This document shows positions 9,413 to 18,215 of a stretch of DNA of 64,000 bases, piece by piece. This DNA comes from Rhizobium leguminosarum. Its GTDB lineage: Bacteria; Pseudomonadota; Alphaproteobacteria; Rhizobiales; Rhizobiaceae. The position numbers and the translations under genes were made by a program. Below the pieces are notes generated by a model. The model had not been told where the DNA came from, did no database searches, and saw nothing but the letters and a program-made list of their open reading frames with translations. The DNA lies in assembly GCF_017876795.1 (NCBI RefSeq), contig NZ_JAGIOR010000001.1:124001-188000 (forward strand), read 5' to 3'. Position 1 is the first letter of the stretch. Each line of letters opens with the position of its first letter.

Positions 9413-10660
9413 ATGATTGATATCGCGGCGATCAAAGCTCGCTTTGAGACGCTTGCGCCTTATCTCGATGAGCGGGCACGGCGTTTGTTGGCGGCAACCG
9501 AGGCTCGCGCGGCGGGCCGGGGTGGAGTGACGGCGGTTTCGGCGGCGACCGGCGTTGCGCGCAGTACGATCGGGCGCGGTCTTACGGAGTTGCGGACCGC
9601 AGATGCACGACTGGAACGCCGGGTTCGGCGGCCGGGCGGCGGCCGCAGGCCAAAGATCGAGACTGAGCCGGGCCTCTTGGCTGCACTTGAAGAATTGGTT
9701 CAATCGGCGATCCGTGGCGACCCTGAAGCAGCATTGTTGTGGGTGAGCAGAAGCCAGCGCCACCTTGCCGGCGCATTGGCACAACGCGGCTTTACGGCCA
9801 GCCAGAAGTTGGTTGGTCGGCTGCTGCGCAAGCTTGGCTTCAGCCTCCAGGCCAACAAGAAGACCTTGGAGGGGGCGTCTCATCCTGACCGCGACACCCA
9901 GTTCGAACACATCAACGAGAAGATCAAGCAGTTCCAGGCGGCCGGCCAGGCCGCCATTTCGGTCGACACAAAGAAAAAGGAGCTGGTTGGCGATTTCAAG
10001 AACGGCGGGCGTGAGCTGCGTCCCAAAGGCGGCCCCGAACCCGTGCGCGTTCACGACTTCAAGATACCCGAACTCGGCAAGGTCGCACCTTACGGCGTCT
10101 ACGACATCACCAACAACTCGGGTTGGGTGAATGTCGGCATCGATCATGACACCGCCGCCTTTGCCGTAGAGAGCATTCGACGGTGGTGGAATGTCTTGGG
10201 AAAGAGCCGCTATCCTGGTTCAACCGGTCTACTCATTACCGCCGATTGCGGTGGCAGCAACGGGGCCCGTGTGCGACTGTGGAAGCGCGAGCTTCAATCA
10301 TTCGCCAATGAAACTGGGTTAGCTATCACGGTCGCTCACCACCCGCCGGGGACCAGCAAATGGAACCGCATAGAACACCGGCTATTTGCATTCATCACAC
10401 AGAATTGGCGCGGCAAGCCCCTCGTCAGTCATGAGGTCATCGTTCAACTGATCGGGGCCACGACGACGGCCAACGGGCTCGACGTTCAATGTTGCCTCGA
10501 CGAAAATGACTATCCCAAGGCCATCAAGATCACCGATGCTGAAATGAATGCAATCAATATTGATCGTGATCCCTTCCACGGTGAGTGGAACTACACGATT
10601 TCGCCCACCTCCGTTGTGTCCGATAGCGCTATCGCCGAGAGTGTTGCCGATGATCGATGA
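9413..10660 (+). CDS. ISAzo13-family-like transposase
   Basis: A 415-residue protein. The N-terminus has a helix-turn-helix (AVSAATGVARSTIGRGLTEL) and a basic RRPGGGRRPKIE linker. The catalytic part follows the 'Rhodopirellula-type' DDE pattern of ISAzo13: ISVDTKKKELVGDFKNGG, LLITADCGGSNGARVRLWK and AHHPPGTSKWNRIEHRLFAF, giving D, D and E. It appears full length. Clear terminal inverted repeats were not found by eye. Its last 11 bases overlap the next small gene at 10650. Confidence 0.82.
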   Translation: MIDIAAIKARFETLAPYLDERARRLLAATEARAAGRGGVTAVSAATGVARSTIGRGLTELRTADARLERRVRRPGGGRRPKIETEPGLLAALEELVQSAIRGDPEAALLWVSRSQRHLAGALAQRGFTASQKLVGRLLRKLGFSLQANKKTLEGASHPDRDTQFEHINEKIKQFQAAGQAAISVDTKKKELVGDFKNGGRELRPKGGPEPVRVHDFKIPELGKVAPYGVYDITNNSGWVNVGIDHDTAAFAVESIRRWWNVLGKSRYPGSTGLLITADCGGSNGARVRLWKRELQSFANETGLAITVAHHPPGTSKWNRIEHRLFAFITQNWRGKPLVSHEVIVQLIGATTTANGLDVQCCLDENDYPKAIKITDAEMNAINIDRDPFHGEWNYTISPTSVVSDSAIAESVADDR

Positions 10661-10991
10661 TCCTGAGAAAACCGATCACCTTGTTCGTGAACTCGAGGCG
10701 TCACTTCCCCTCGAAACGAGGCTGTCTCAAACGCTTAAAATAACGCTGACCAAGCAATCCCCGGATCTCGAGATCCCCGATGGTTGCAACGTGACAAGCC
10801 TTTTCTACATGGGAGAAGAGGGCGGGATTGTGTGCGCGTTGGACATCGGCGGACCGGAAACCAAAACCCCCTGCATCGTCTCCATCACGCATCTCATCTT
10901 TAACAAACGGATGCCGCTGTTCCGGCAAATCGACGCCTATCAACGGCACCGTATCAAGAAGCTCAAACAGCAAAACGGTCGCAACTACTGA
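10650..10991 (+). CDS. Small hypothetical protein overlapping the transposase end
   Basis: A 113-residue soluble protein starting at an ATG that overlaps the transposase 3' end by 11 bp. It has an acidic N-terminal half with a basic C-terminus (YQRHRIKKLKQQNGRNY). No domain is recognised; the central segment VTSLFYMGEEGGIVCALDIG looks like a compact alpha/beta domain. The overlap suggests co-translation with the transposase, so it may be an IS passenger. Function unknown. Confidence 0.6.
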   Translation: MIDDPEKTDHLVRELEASLPLETRLSQTLKITLTKQSPDLEIPDGCNVTSLFYMGEEGGIVCALDIGGPETKTPCIVSITHLIFNKRMPLFRQIDAYQRHRIKKLKQQNGRNY

Positions 10992-11045
10992 CCTTCAATC
11001 CGGACATAAGCCAGACACCGGTTTGTCAAAATATGCAGTGCTTAT

Positions 11046-11627
11046 ATGGCGTCAGATCCTAAGATAATGTCGGCACAGTCATCCCCCCTCTCTGTGACAT
11101 TGAAGGCTCTAAGTGCTGTCAAATCGGTAGGGAAGTTCGTTGAAGAAATTGACGCGAACGTTACGAAGGCCCAGGCGGTACAAGCAGCAATGAATGCGTC
11201 AAAACTCACGTTCTCGAGCGAGCGGTCTGTGATCGACGTCGCTCTTAGAATCTCAAGGGCTGATCTGGAAATAGAAGCCAAGCTTGAAGCGGATCCTGAA
11301 ATTAGGAAATACTTCGATAGCAATTATGCCAGGATTGAAGAGGCTATCAACCGGAAACGTGAGGTCGCTGCTCCCGAGCGGAATCAAGAAGAAGCGAAGT
11401 TGATGATTACGCCAATCACTCCGCCTTCGGCCCATGTCAATCCTGAGATTAACGCCGCTATCCTAGCCGCACATTGGCATTTGATGGAGCAGAGGGCGCT
11501 ATACTTCGACCGAGTCCGCGCCGAAATCAGGTCGAATCCGAGGCTCGCTCAAAAGGTGCGTGACCGGCTTCACGCAATGGATCAACTATCGAGTTGGCGG
11601 AATATCGAGAACAACAAAGAATTGTAA
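11046..11627 (+). CDS. Hypothetical protein, charged helical
   Basis: A 193-residue soluble protein, mostly amphipathic helix and rich in Glu, Ala, Arg and Lys, with a helix-prone region around residues 60-110 (LEIEAKLEADPEIRKYFDSN). There is no signal peptide or membrane segment. The GC content is lower than in the core genes. The start could be 11046 or the in-frame ATG at 11067; neither has a strong ribosome-binding site. Not recognised as a known family. It may be a stand-alone passenger or part of a lost system. Confidence 0.5.
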   Translation: MASDPKIMSAQSSPLSVTLKALSAVKSVGKFVEEIDANVTKAQAVQAAMNASKLTFSSERSVIDVALRISRADLEIEAKLEADPEIRKYFDSNYARIEEAINRKREVAAPERNQEEAKLMITPITPPSAHVNPEINAAILAAHWHLMEQRALYFDRVRAEIRSNPRLAQKVRDRLHAMDQLSSWRNIENNKEL

Positions 11628-11910
11628 CGTATCGGGTCAACGGCGGCGCGACGCAAATCCATCGCTAATGGTGTACGGACGGCGGTTAGCGGTCCACCAC
11701 CCATTCAATCGGTGAAACATACTCCGGTACCTTTGCAATAGACCTTAATTGCAAGCCTGCCACTGAACGTTCGTTCGGCGGCGATTAGAGCGGCACTGTT
11801 GTATCGAATAGCTTTCGGACACTTGAGTTAGTATGGTGGGTTCGCAATAGCCGATTTCGAGGTGCGAAATGAAAACAAATTGCAATATGTATCTTACCGC
11901 GCTCACGTTT
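11628..11910. other. Non-coding gap left of the IS21-like element
   Basis: About 280 bp with no convincing gene. Just before the IS21 end, a GAGG site and an ATG at 11870 begin a short frame that runs into the IS at 11911; it could be the start of a gene truncated by the insertion, but too little remains to judge. Confidence 0.35.
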
Positions 11911-11965
11911 TGTCAACGCCGGAGTAAAATCAGGCCAATGGGCGGAGCAAAACCAGGCCACTTGT
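11911..11965. repeat. Left terminal repeats of the IS21-like element
   Basis: Two tandem degenerate copies (GGAGTAAAATCAGGCCA and GGAGCAAAACCAGGCCAC) lie just inside the left end. They are the inverted counterparts of the copies at the right end and are presumed IstA binding sites, as in IS21. Confidence 0.65.
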
Positions 11966-12043
11966 GGCGCACGCATGAAACCTCCGGGAGGGCGTAGCCC
12001 GAGCGGGGGTCTCATGCGTGCGCGGAGATTTTCTGAAGGGGTT

Positions 12044-12802
12044 TCAGCCGGCCTTTCGGGCGCGGCTTTGGGCGAGACGATAGCTATCGCCGTTCATCTC
12101 CAGGATGTTGACGTGGTGGGTGATGCGATCGAGCAGTGCGCCGGTGAGACGCTCCGATCCCAAGGTTTCTGTCCATTCGTCAAACGGAAGATTGCTGGTG
12201 ACCAGGGTCGCGCCGCGTTCATAGCGTTGTGAGATCAGCTCGAACAGCAATTCTGCGCCGGTTTTTGAGAGCGGCACAAAGCCCAGCTCATCGATGATGA
12301 GAAGCTGGTAGGCTGCCATCTGCTTCTGGAACCGCAGCAGCCGTCGCTCGTCGCGCGCCTCCATCATCTCACTGACCAGGGCGGCGGCCGTGGTGAACCC
12401 AACGGACAGGCCCTTCTGGCATGCCGCCAGGCCGAGACCGAGCGCGACATGCGTCTTTCCCGTGCCGCTCGGGCCGAGCGCAATGACGTTCTCCCGCCGT
12501 TCGATCCATTCGCAACGCGCCAGTTCCAGCACCTGCATCTTGTTGAGCTTCGGGATGGCGGCGAAGTCGAAGCTGTCGAGGCTTTTTACGACCGGGAACC
12601 TGGCCGCCTTGATGCGGCGCTCGACCTTGCGGCGATCCCGTTCGATCATCTCCCTTTCGGCAAGCCGGAAGAGATAGCCGACATGATCGACGCCCTCGGT
12701 GGCACATAGCCGGGCCAGCTTCTGGTATTCGCGCTGGAATGTCGGGAGCTTCAGGATCTTGAGGTAATGGACAAGCAGGATCTCAGGTGCTTCGGTGCTC
12801 AT
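12044..12802 (-). CDS. istB: IS21-family helper ATPase IstB
   Basis: A 252-residue AAA+ (DnaC-like) ATPase that assists the IstA transposase in target choice. Walker A is GPSGTGKTH, Walker B LLIIDELGF, and sensor SNLPFDEW follows. I chose the ATG at 12802 because it overlaps the istA stop by 4 bp (ATGA), the usual istA-istB coupling. An N-terminal extension to 12931 would only duplicate the istA end in another frame. It appears intact. Confidence 0.92.
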   Translation of the reverse strand: MSTEAPEILLVHYLKILKLPTFQREYQKLARLCATEGVDHVGYLFRLAEREMIERDRRKVERRIKAARFPVVKSLDSFDFAAIPKLNKMQVLELARCEWIERRENVIALGPSGTGKTHVALGLGLAACQKGLSVGFTTAAALVSEMMEARDERRLLRFQKQMAAYQLLIIDELGFVPLSKTGAELLFELISQRYERGATLVTSNLPFDEWTETLGSERLTGALLDRITHHVNILEMNGDSYRLAQSRARKAG

Positions 12803-14295
12803 GCCGCTTCTTCCGCATCCGATGACAGGAGGCGCATGTACGCCTTCGCTGATGTCGTCTCGACCGTCGCCTTCGGCAGGTAGGGGTAGATGGACAGGTC
12901 CAGTCGCGGCGGCCGGCGCTCCACCCGGCAAAGGATCAGATGCTTTACAGCGTCGAAGCCGATCGCTCCGAGTTGCAGAGCCTGCTTTACCGCCGCATGC
13001 AGATCAGAAAGCTCGAAGCTTTCCAGCAAGCGCAGAACCTGCACATACTCCCGCCGGCCATGCTTTGCCATGCGGCCTTCCATCAACCGCCGCAGAGTGG
13101 CGAATTCCTCTGGCAAGTCCCAGCCCTGGAGAGGTGCTGCCTGATCCAGCGCATTGATCTTATGCTCGATCAGCGGCAAGTAATGCACAGGATCGAAGAC
13201 GACATCTTCTCGTTCCCAGCTCCGCGGATGGCGGGCGACAATCTCACCACGGCAACCGATCACCACTTCGTCGACATAGCCCCGGACCCAAACATCCTGG
13301 TGGCCATAGGCAACCGGGACGGAATAGTCGTTGGTCTTGTACCGCACCAGCGACTGAGCCGTGACCTTGGCACTGGTCTGATCGCAGGCATCGAAGGGCG
13401 ATAGTGGCAACGAACGCATGGCAGCCAGATCGCGCTGCAGCCGTTCTCCGATCGTCTCGCTCTCGCTGCGCAGTCTATCGCGCTGACGCTTGCGGCATTG
13501 CTCCTCGAGCCAGATATTGAATGCACCCCATGTCGGAAACTGTGGGATCGGAACCATGAAGTTGCGCCTGGCGTAGCCAACAAGCCCCTCGACATTCCCC
13601 TTGTCGTTGCCTTTCCCCGGACGGCCATAGCGATCCCGGATCAGGTAGTGGGACAGGAAGCCGCTGAACAACCCGGCGCGCTTGCGTGTCCCATCGGGCA
13701 GGATCTTTGCCACAAGGCAGCGGTCGTTGTCGTAGACGATCGACTGTGGCACCGCCCCGAAGAACGCGAACGCATGGATGTGGCCGTCGACCCAGGCCTC
13801 AGAGACCGCCGCCGGATAGGCCCGTACATAGCAGCCATCGCTATGCGGCAGATCCAGCACGAAGAAATGGGCCTTCCGCTCGACACCGCCGATCACCACC
13901 ATCGCCTCGCCGAAATCGGCCTGCCCATGGCCCGGCGGATGAGCCAGCGGCACGAACACCTCCTGACGGCGCTGATCCCGTTCGCGCATGTAATCCTTGA
14001 TGATCGTGTAGCCGCCGGTGAAGCCGCGCTCGTCCCGGAGCCGGTCAAACACTCGCTTGGCCGTATGGCGCTGCTTGCGCGGCACCTTCAGATCTTCATC
14101 GAGCCAATGATCGATCGTCGAAACAAATGCATCCAGCTTGGGTCGCCGGATCGGCAACTGACGCTGATAGCCGGGCGGTGTCGAATACGACACCATCTTG
14201 GAAACGCTGTCGCGAGATATGTTGAAATGCTTCGCAGCCTGACGACGGGTCATCCCTTCCGAGACGGCCAGGCGAACCTTCAGATATAATTCCAC
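12799..14295 (-). CDS. istA: IS21-family transposase IstA
   Basis: A 498-residue transposase. It has an N-terminal helix-turn-helix (EGMTRRQAAKHFNISRDSVS) and an rve integrase core with D in GHGQADFGEA, D in QSIVYDNDRCLVAK, and E in GNDKGNVEGLVGYARRNF. A C-terminal Mu-type region follows (YKTNDYSVPVAYGHQDVWV). The length is normal and no frameshift is seen. The start at 14295 sits about 120 bp inside the right end. Confidence 0.92.
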   Translation of the reverse strand: MELYLKVRLAVSEGMTRRQAAKHFNISRDSVSKMVSYSTPPGYQRQLPIRRPKLDAFVSTIDHWLDEDLKVPRKQRHTAKRVFDRLRDERGFTGGYTIIKDYMRERDQRRQEVFVPLAHPPGHGQADFGEAMVVIGGVERKAHFFVLDLPHSDGCYVRAYPAAVSEAWVDGHIHAFAFFGAVPQSIVYDNDRCLVAKILPDGTRKRAGLFSGFLSHYLIRDRYGRPGKGNDKGNVEGLVGYARRNFMVPIPQFPTWGAFNIWLEEQCRKRQRDRLRSESETIGERLQRDLAAMRSLPLSPFDACDQTSAKVTAQSLVRYKTNDYSVPVAYGHQDVWVRGYVDEVVIGCRGEIVARHPRSWEREDVVFDPVHYLPLIEHKINALDQAAPLQGWDLPEEFATLRRLMEGRMAKHGRREYVQVLRLLESFELSDLHAAVKQALQLGAIGFDAVKHLILCRVERRPPRLDLSIYPYLPKATVETTSAKAYMRLLSSDAEEAA

Positions 14296-14340
14296 GGTGT
14301 AGATCCCCTGTCCCTCCTGCTGTCATTTGCAGAAAGGAAA

Positions 14341-14418
14341 TAGGTGGCCGGATTTTACTCCGCCCGCGGCTGGATTATTCCGCCGCTACCGTGGCCGACT
14401 TTTGCACCGCCGCTCTCA
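14341..14418. repeat. Right terminal repeats of the IS21-like element
   Basis: Read on the minus strand, three degenerate copies occur: GGTGCAAAAGTCGGCCAC, GGCGGAATAATCCAGCC and GGCGGAGTAAAATCCGGCC. They match the left-end repeats in inverted orientation. IS21 ends typically hold such multiple transposase binding sites. Confidence 0.65.
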
Positions 14419-14532
14419 CCCCTGCCCGCAAAACTCTTATATCGCCCGCAACCCTTCAGGGCCAGCAGTTGCAATCTGGCACGGGAACAGGAATAGAACA
14501 AGAACAAGAAAGGAACGGAGTCAGATATAGAC

Positions 14533-14558
14533 TGTGACCGCGGTTGTGCCCGGTCACA
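14533..14558. repeat. Inverted repeat downstream of gshB
   Basis: A perfect 8-bp stem (TGTGACCG / CGGTCACA) with a 10-nt loop lies about 30 bp past the gshB stop. It could terminate gshB or serve as an operator for the former comM promoter. No T-run follows on either strand. Confidence 0.4.
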
Positions 14559-14586
14559 GCAGGCGCGGGCGGCTCGCGCGCCAAGC

Positions 14587-15534
14587 TTAGCTGCGCTTGC
14601 GCTCGATCGCATCCCAGAGCAGGCTTGCGATATCGGCGCCGCCGAACTTCTTGACCTCGCGGATGCCTGTTGGAGAGGTGACGTTGATCTCGGTCATGTA
14701 ATCGCCGATCACATCGATGCCGACGAGCAGGAAGCCGCGTTCTCTCAGCGCCGGGCCAATGCGATCGCAGATCTCCTGTTCGCGCGGCGTCAACTCGGTC
14801 GCCTCGGCGCGGCCGCCGACATGCATGTTGGAGCGGCTGTCATGTTCGGCCGGCACGCGGTTGATGGCGCCGGCGAATTCGCCGTCGACCAGGATGATGC
14901 GTTTGTCACCCTTGCGCACGTCGGGCAGATATTGCTGGGCGATGAAGGGCTCGCGGAAAAGCTGGCCGAACATTTCCAGCAGCGAGGAGAGGTTGCGGTC
15001 GTCGCGGGTTGAATGGAAAACGCCGGCGCCGCCATTGCCGTAGAGCGGCTTCAGGATGATGTCGCCCATCTCGTCGCGGAAGCGGCGGATCTCGGCCGGG
15101 TCCTTGGTGATCAGCGTCTTCGGCATCAGGTCGGAAAATTCGGTGACGAAGATTTTTTCGGGCGAATTGCGGACCCAGGCCGGATCGTTGACGACGAGCG
15201 TCTTCGGGTGGATGCGCTCGAGCAGATGCGTCGAGGTGATATAGGCCATGTCGAAGGGCGGGTCCTGGCGCAGCAGCACGACATCCATGGTCGAGAGATC
15301 GACGCGCTCGGGAGCGCCGAGCTCGAAGTGATCACCCTTGACGTCGCGCAGCAGCATCGGCTCGACGCTGGCATAGAGCTTGCCGTCGCGGAAACTCAGG
15401 CGCTCGGGCGTGTAATGGAACAGCCTGTAGCCGCGCAGCTGGGCTTCCAGGCTCATGGCGAAGGTGGAGTCACCTGCAATATTGATGCCGGCGACATGGT
15501 CCATCTGGACCGCTACATTGGTGATCTTGGCCAT
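14587..15534 (-). CDS. gshB: Glutathione synthetase
   Basis: A 315-residue ATP-grasp enzyme that joins gamma-glutamylcysteine and glycine in the cytoplasm, the second step of glutathione synthesis. Family hallmarks are [19 protein letters not shown] at the N-terminus, [20 protein letters not shown], the ATP-grasp loop [14 protein letters not shown] and the C-terminal [12 protein letters not shown]. The length is normal and the ATG at 15534 follows GAGGGACGGAA. It forms the core flank on the right of the island; the intact comM would have followed it downstream on the same strand. Confidence 0.95.
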   Translation of the reverse strand: MAKITNVAVQMDHVAGINIAGDSTFAMSLEAQLRGYRLFHYTPERLSFRDGKLYASVEPMLLRDVKGDHFELGAPERVDLSTMDVVLLRQDPPFDMAYITSTHLLERIHPKTLVVNDPAWVRNSPEKIFVTEFSDLMPKTLITKDPAEIRRFRDEMGDIILKPLYGNGGAGVFHSTRDDRNLSSLLEMFGQLFREPFIAQQYLPDVRKGDKRIILVDGEFAGAINRVPAEHDSRSNMHVGGRAEATELTPREQEICDRIGPALRERGFLLVGIDVIGDYMTEINVTSPTGIREVKKFGGADIASLLWDAIERKRS

Positions 15535-15611
15535 TTCCGTCCCTCGCTGAATGCCGGACAGATGTAGGTCGGAGAGATATCAAACGCAACGGCCAATCAG
15601 GGTTTCCGGCG

Positions 15612-15655
15612 CTACAGCGCCGCGCGTCTTTTCAGACGCGCAAAGGGCGCTGTAG
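15612..15655. repeat. Palindromic intergenic element (RIME-like) between rbsC-like gene and gshB
   Basis: The sequence pairs CTACAGCGCC with GGCGCTGTAG around an inner hairpin GCGCGTC..GACGCGC. Related cores (CGCGCGTCTTtTCAGaCGCGC) recur at 36026-36067 and 43518-43538, so this is a dispersed rhizobial palindromic repeat. Here it lies just beyond the sugar-transport operon and could terminate it. Confidence 0.6.
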
Positions 15656-15670
15656 GAGTTTGCATGCCGA

Positions 15671-16693
15671 TCACCGGGTTTCGAGGATCCGCATCAATCG
15701 GCCACGATAGCTGTCGAGAATGACGGCAAGCACGATGACGGCGCCGATGACGATCGGCTTGATATTGTCGTCGGCGCCCAGCAGCTGCAATCCGGTCGAC
15801 AGCACCTGCAGAATGCAGGCGCCGACCAGCGTGCCGATGATCGAGCCTTTGCCGCCCGAGAGGCTGGTGCCGCCGATGATGACGGCAGCGATGGCGTTCA
15901 GTTCGTAACCGATGCCGGCAACCGGGCTGCCGACATTGAGGCGGAGCAGATAGACCATGGCGGCGATGCCGGCGGTCAGCCCGGAAATGGTGAAGACTGC
16001 GATCTTGTATTTTTTCGGCTGATGTCCCGAGAGCCGGACAGCCTCTTCATTGGTGCCGATGGCGAAGACGAAGCGGCCGAAGACGGTATAACGCAGCACG
16101 AACCAGCCGATGAGGACGACGATGATCGCAATCAGAAAGATCGACGGGAATACGCCCCAGAAGATCAGGTTGCCGAAATCGACGAAAGGCTGCGGCAGGC
16201 CGGTGATCGTCGAATTGTCACTGACGACGCGGGCCAGGCCGCTGGCGACGTTGAGCATGCCGAGCGTGACAATGAAGGAGGGAAGCTTCCACTTCTCGCA
16301 GATCCAGCCGTTGACGGCGCCAAGCGCAGCACCCGTGCCCATCGAAGCAAGACAGGCGAGAATAATCGCCTGCCATGGCGAAAACATCGGATTGATCATG
16401 ATCGTTGCGCCGATCACCGTGCAAAGCGCAAGCAGCGATCCCACCGAAAGATCGATGCCGCCGACCAGGATGACGAAGGTCATGCCCGCAGCAAGCACGG
16501 TGTTGATGGCAATCTGCACGAAGATCTTCAGGAAATTCTCCGGCGTGGCGAAATAGGGCGCGGTCGCCGAGAAAAACGCCAGGATCAGGATGAGGGCGAT
16601 GGCGACGCCCGCTTCCTTCATCGAGATCCTGATCAGCTTGTCCCAGAAGCGCACCTCTTTCACCTCGGCCTGTTTTTCAATGTTGGCGGACAC
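15671..16693 (-). CDS. Sugar ABC transporter permease, RbsC type
   Basis: A 340-residue inner-membrane permease of the BPD_transp_2 family with eight to ten hydrophobic helices. The family motifs TFVILVGGIDLSVGSLLAL and AVIIGGTSLSGGKGSIIGT are present. I chose GTG at 16693 because AAGGAG lies 7 nt upstream; it overlaps the end of the ATPase gene by 17 bp, implying coupled translation. It forms the channel of an Rbs-like importer with the ATPase (16677) and binding protein (18479). The sugar is not predictable. Confidence 0.9.
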   Translation of the reverse strand: MSANIEKQAEVKEVRFWDKLIRISMKEAGVAIALILILAFFSATAPYFATPENFLKIFVQIAINTVLAAGMTFVILVGGIDLSVGSLLALCTVIGATIMINPMFSPWQAIILACLASMGTGAALGAVNGWICEKWKLPSFIVTLGMLNVASGLARVVSDNSTITGLPQPFVDFGNLIFWGVFPSIFLIAIIVVLIGWFVLRYTVFGRFVFAIGTNEEAVRLSGHQPKKYKIAVFTISGLTAGIAAMVYLLRLNVGSPVAGIGYELNAIAAVIIGGTSLSGGKGSIIGTLVGACILQVLSTGLQLLGADDNIKPIVIGAVIVLAVILDSYRGRLMRILETR

Positions 16694-18197
16694 GACTGTA
16701 CTCCTTGTAGGCGAGCGACAGGATCCTGCTCTCGTCAAATTGTTCCCGAGCGATTTCGCCGGATATCTTGCCGTCGGAGAAAACGATGATGCGATGGCAA
16801 ATGCCGATCAGCTCCGGCAGATCCGAAGATACCACCAGCACACCTTTTCCTTCGGCGGCAAATTTCCACAGCAGCTCATAGATCTCGGCCTTCGCACCGA
16901 CGTCGATGCCGCGGGTCGGCTCATCGAAGATCAGCACTTTGGGGCCGCGGAACAGCCATTTGGCAATGACCACCTTTTGCTGATTGCCGCCGGAAAAGGT
17001 CCTGACCGCCTGATGGATGGAGGGGGTCTTGATCCGCAGCTCGCGCACCAGGCGCTGGGCGTGATCATCCTCGGCTTTGCCGCTGATCAGGCCGTTGCGT
17101 GAGATCTTGGCGAGGTCGGTAATGGTGGAGTTTTGGGCGCAGCTCATGTCGAGCATCAGGCCCTGCATCTTGCGGTCTTCGGTCGCCAGGCACAGGCCGG
17201 CGGCAACGGCATCCTTCGGCGAATTGATTTCGACCGGCTGGCCATTCAGGCGGATTTCGCCTGATGCCTTGACGTCGGCGCCGAAGAGCGCGCGAACCGC
17301 CTCGGTGCGGCCGCTGCCGACAAGGCCGGCAATGCCGACGATTTCGCCCTTTGCCACGGAAAAGGACAGTTCCTGGCTGTTGCGCGTCACCTTCAGGCCG
17401 GAAACGCCGAGCGCTTCGCCTGATACCGTGCTGTCGCCTTTAAAAATGCCGTGATCGGAAAGCTTGCGCCCGACCATCATCTCGACGATGTCTGGGATCG
17501 CCAATCCCGCCAGCGGACGGGTGATCACATGCTGGCCGTCGCGCAGCACCGTCACGTCGTCACCGACGTCGAAGATCTCCTCCAGCCGGTGCGAGATATA
17601 AAGCGTGGTGACGCCGCGCCGCTTCAGGCGCTTCAGAATTTCGAAGAGGCGATCGACCTCCTTCGAGGTCAGGGTTGCCGTCGGCTCGTCGAGAACGAGA
17701 AGCTTGCTTTCGTAACAAAGCGCCTTGGCGATCTCGACCAGCTGCAGCTGCGCGACACTGAGGCTGCTTGCCAGCGTCGTCGGGGCGACGTCGAGGCCGA
17801 CCTCTTCAAGGAGCTCCGCCGCCCTGCTGTTCATCGCCTTATAGTTCACCAGGCCGTATCGGCGCGGCAGATGCTCAAACAGCAGATTTTCCGCCACCGT
17901 CAGATTGGATAGCGGGTGCAGTTCCTGGTGAATGACGCGGATGCCGGCCCGGAACGCCTCCAGCGGTGAGGAGGGATGGTAGGGTTTGCCGTCAAACAGA
18001 ATATGGCCGTCATCCGGCCTGAAGACGCCGCCGAGCAGGTTGATCAGCGTCGACTTTCCGGCCCCGTTCTCGCCCAGGAGAACGTGCCCCTTGCCGCGGC
18101 CGATCCGCATCGAGACATCCTTCAGCGCCACGACGCCGGGGAAGCGCTTGCCGATCCCTTCCAGTCTCAGGATATCGTCATCTGCTGCGTCTGACAC
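16677..18197 (-). CDS. Sugar ABC transporter ATP-binding protein, RbsA type
   Basis: A 506-residue protein with two ABC domains. The first has Walker A GENGAGKST, signature SVAQLQLVEIAKAL and Walker B LLVLDEPTA. The second has the degenerate GLVGSGRTE P-loop, signature FSGGNQQKV and VLIFDEPTRGIDVG, as in RbsA/MglA. GTG at 18197 is preferred because of an upstream GAGG and because the domain begins 10 residues later; a longer upstream frame runs through the intergenic repeat. It powers uptake through the permease at 15671. Confidence 0.9.
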   Translation of the reverse strand: MSDAADDDILRLEGIGKRFPGVVALKDVSMRIGRGKGHVLLGENGAGKSTLINLLGGVFRPDDGHILFDGKPYHPSSPLEAFRAGIRVIHQELHPLSNLTVAENLLFEHLPRRYGLVNYKAMNSRAAELLEEVGLDVAPTTLASSLSVAQLQLVEIAKALCYESKLLVLDEPTATLTSKEVDRLFEILKRLKRRGVTTLYISHRLEEIFDVGDDVTVLRDGQHVITRPLAGLAIPDIVEMMVGRKLSDHGIFKGDSTVSGEALGVSGLKVTRNSQELSFSVAKGEIVGIAGLVGSGRTEAVRALFGADVKASGEIRLNGQPVEINSPKDAVAAGLCLATEDRKMQGLMLDMSCAQNSTITDLAKISRNGLISGKAEDDHAQRLVRELRIKTPSIHQAVRTFSGGNQQKVVIAKWLFRGPKVLIFDEPTRGIDVGAKAEIYELLWKFAAEGKGVLVVSSDLPELIGICHRIIVFSDGKISGEIAREQFDESRILSLAYKEYSRVRQH

Positions 18198-18215
18198 GTC
18201 GACCTCATGCACGAT

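Larger units (their letters stand above)
4680..14418. mobile_element. Accessory island between broken comM and gshB
   Basis: The left limit is the point where comM homology stops (4680). The right limit is set by the outer end of the IS21-like element (14418), about 170 bp from gshB. Contents are two candidate nuclease-fold genes, hypotheticals, three IS or transposase units and a gene split by an IS. Several genes (4959-6233, 11046-11627) are visibly less GC-rich than the flanking core. No integrase or flanking direct repeat was found, so the element may have formed by IS-driven insertion plus deletion rather than as one integrative unit. Confidence 0.6.
11911..14418 (-). mobile_element. IS21-like element (istA-istB)
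   Basis: An element of about 2.5 kb with istA followed by istB on the minus strand. Both ends carry related multiple terminal repeats of the type GGCGGAGTAAAATCcGGCCAC: two or more at 11918-11965 on the left and three at 14344-14410 on the right, as is typical of IS21. The outermost left end reads TGTCAACGCCGGAG, and the matching right end (read inwards on the minus strand) reads TGAGAGCGGCGGTG, so I place the ends at 11911 and 14418. No target duplication is evident, so a boundary may have been altered by a deletion. Confidence 0.75.

Noticed and set aside
14533..14558. Hairpin after gshB as a Rho-independent terminator
   Set aside because: No T-run follows on the gshB strand, so it was kept only as an inverted repeat of uncertain role.
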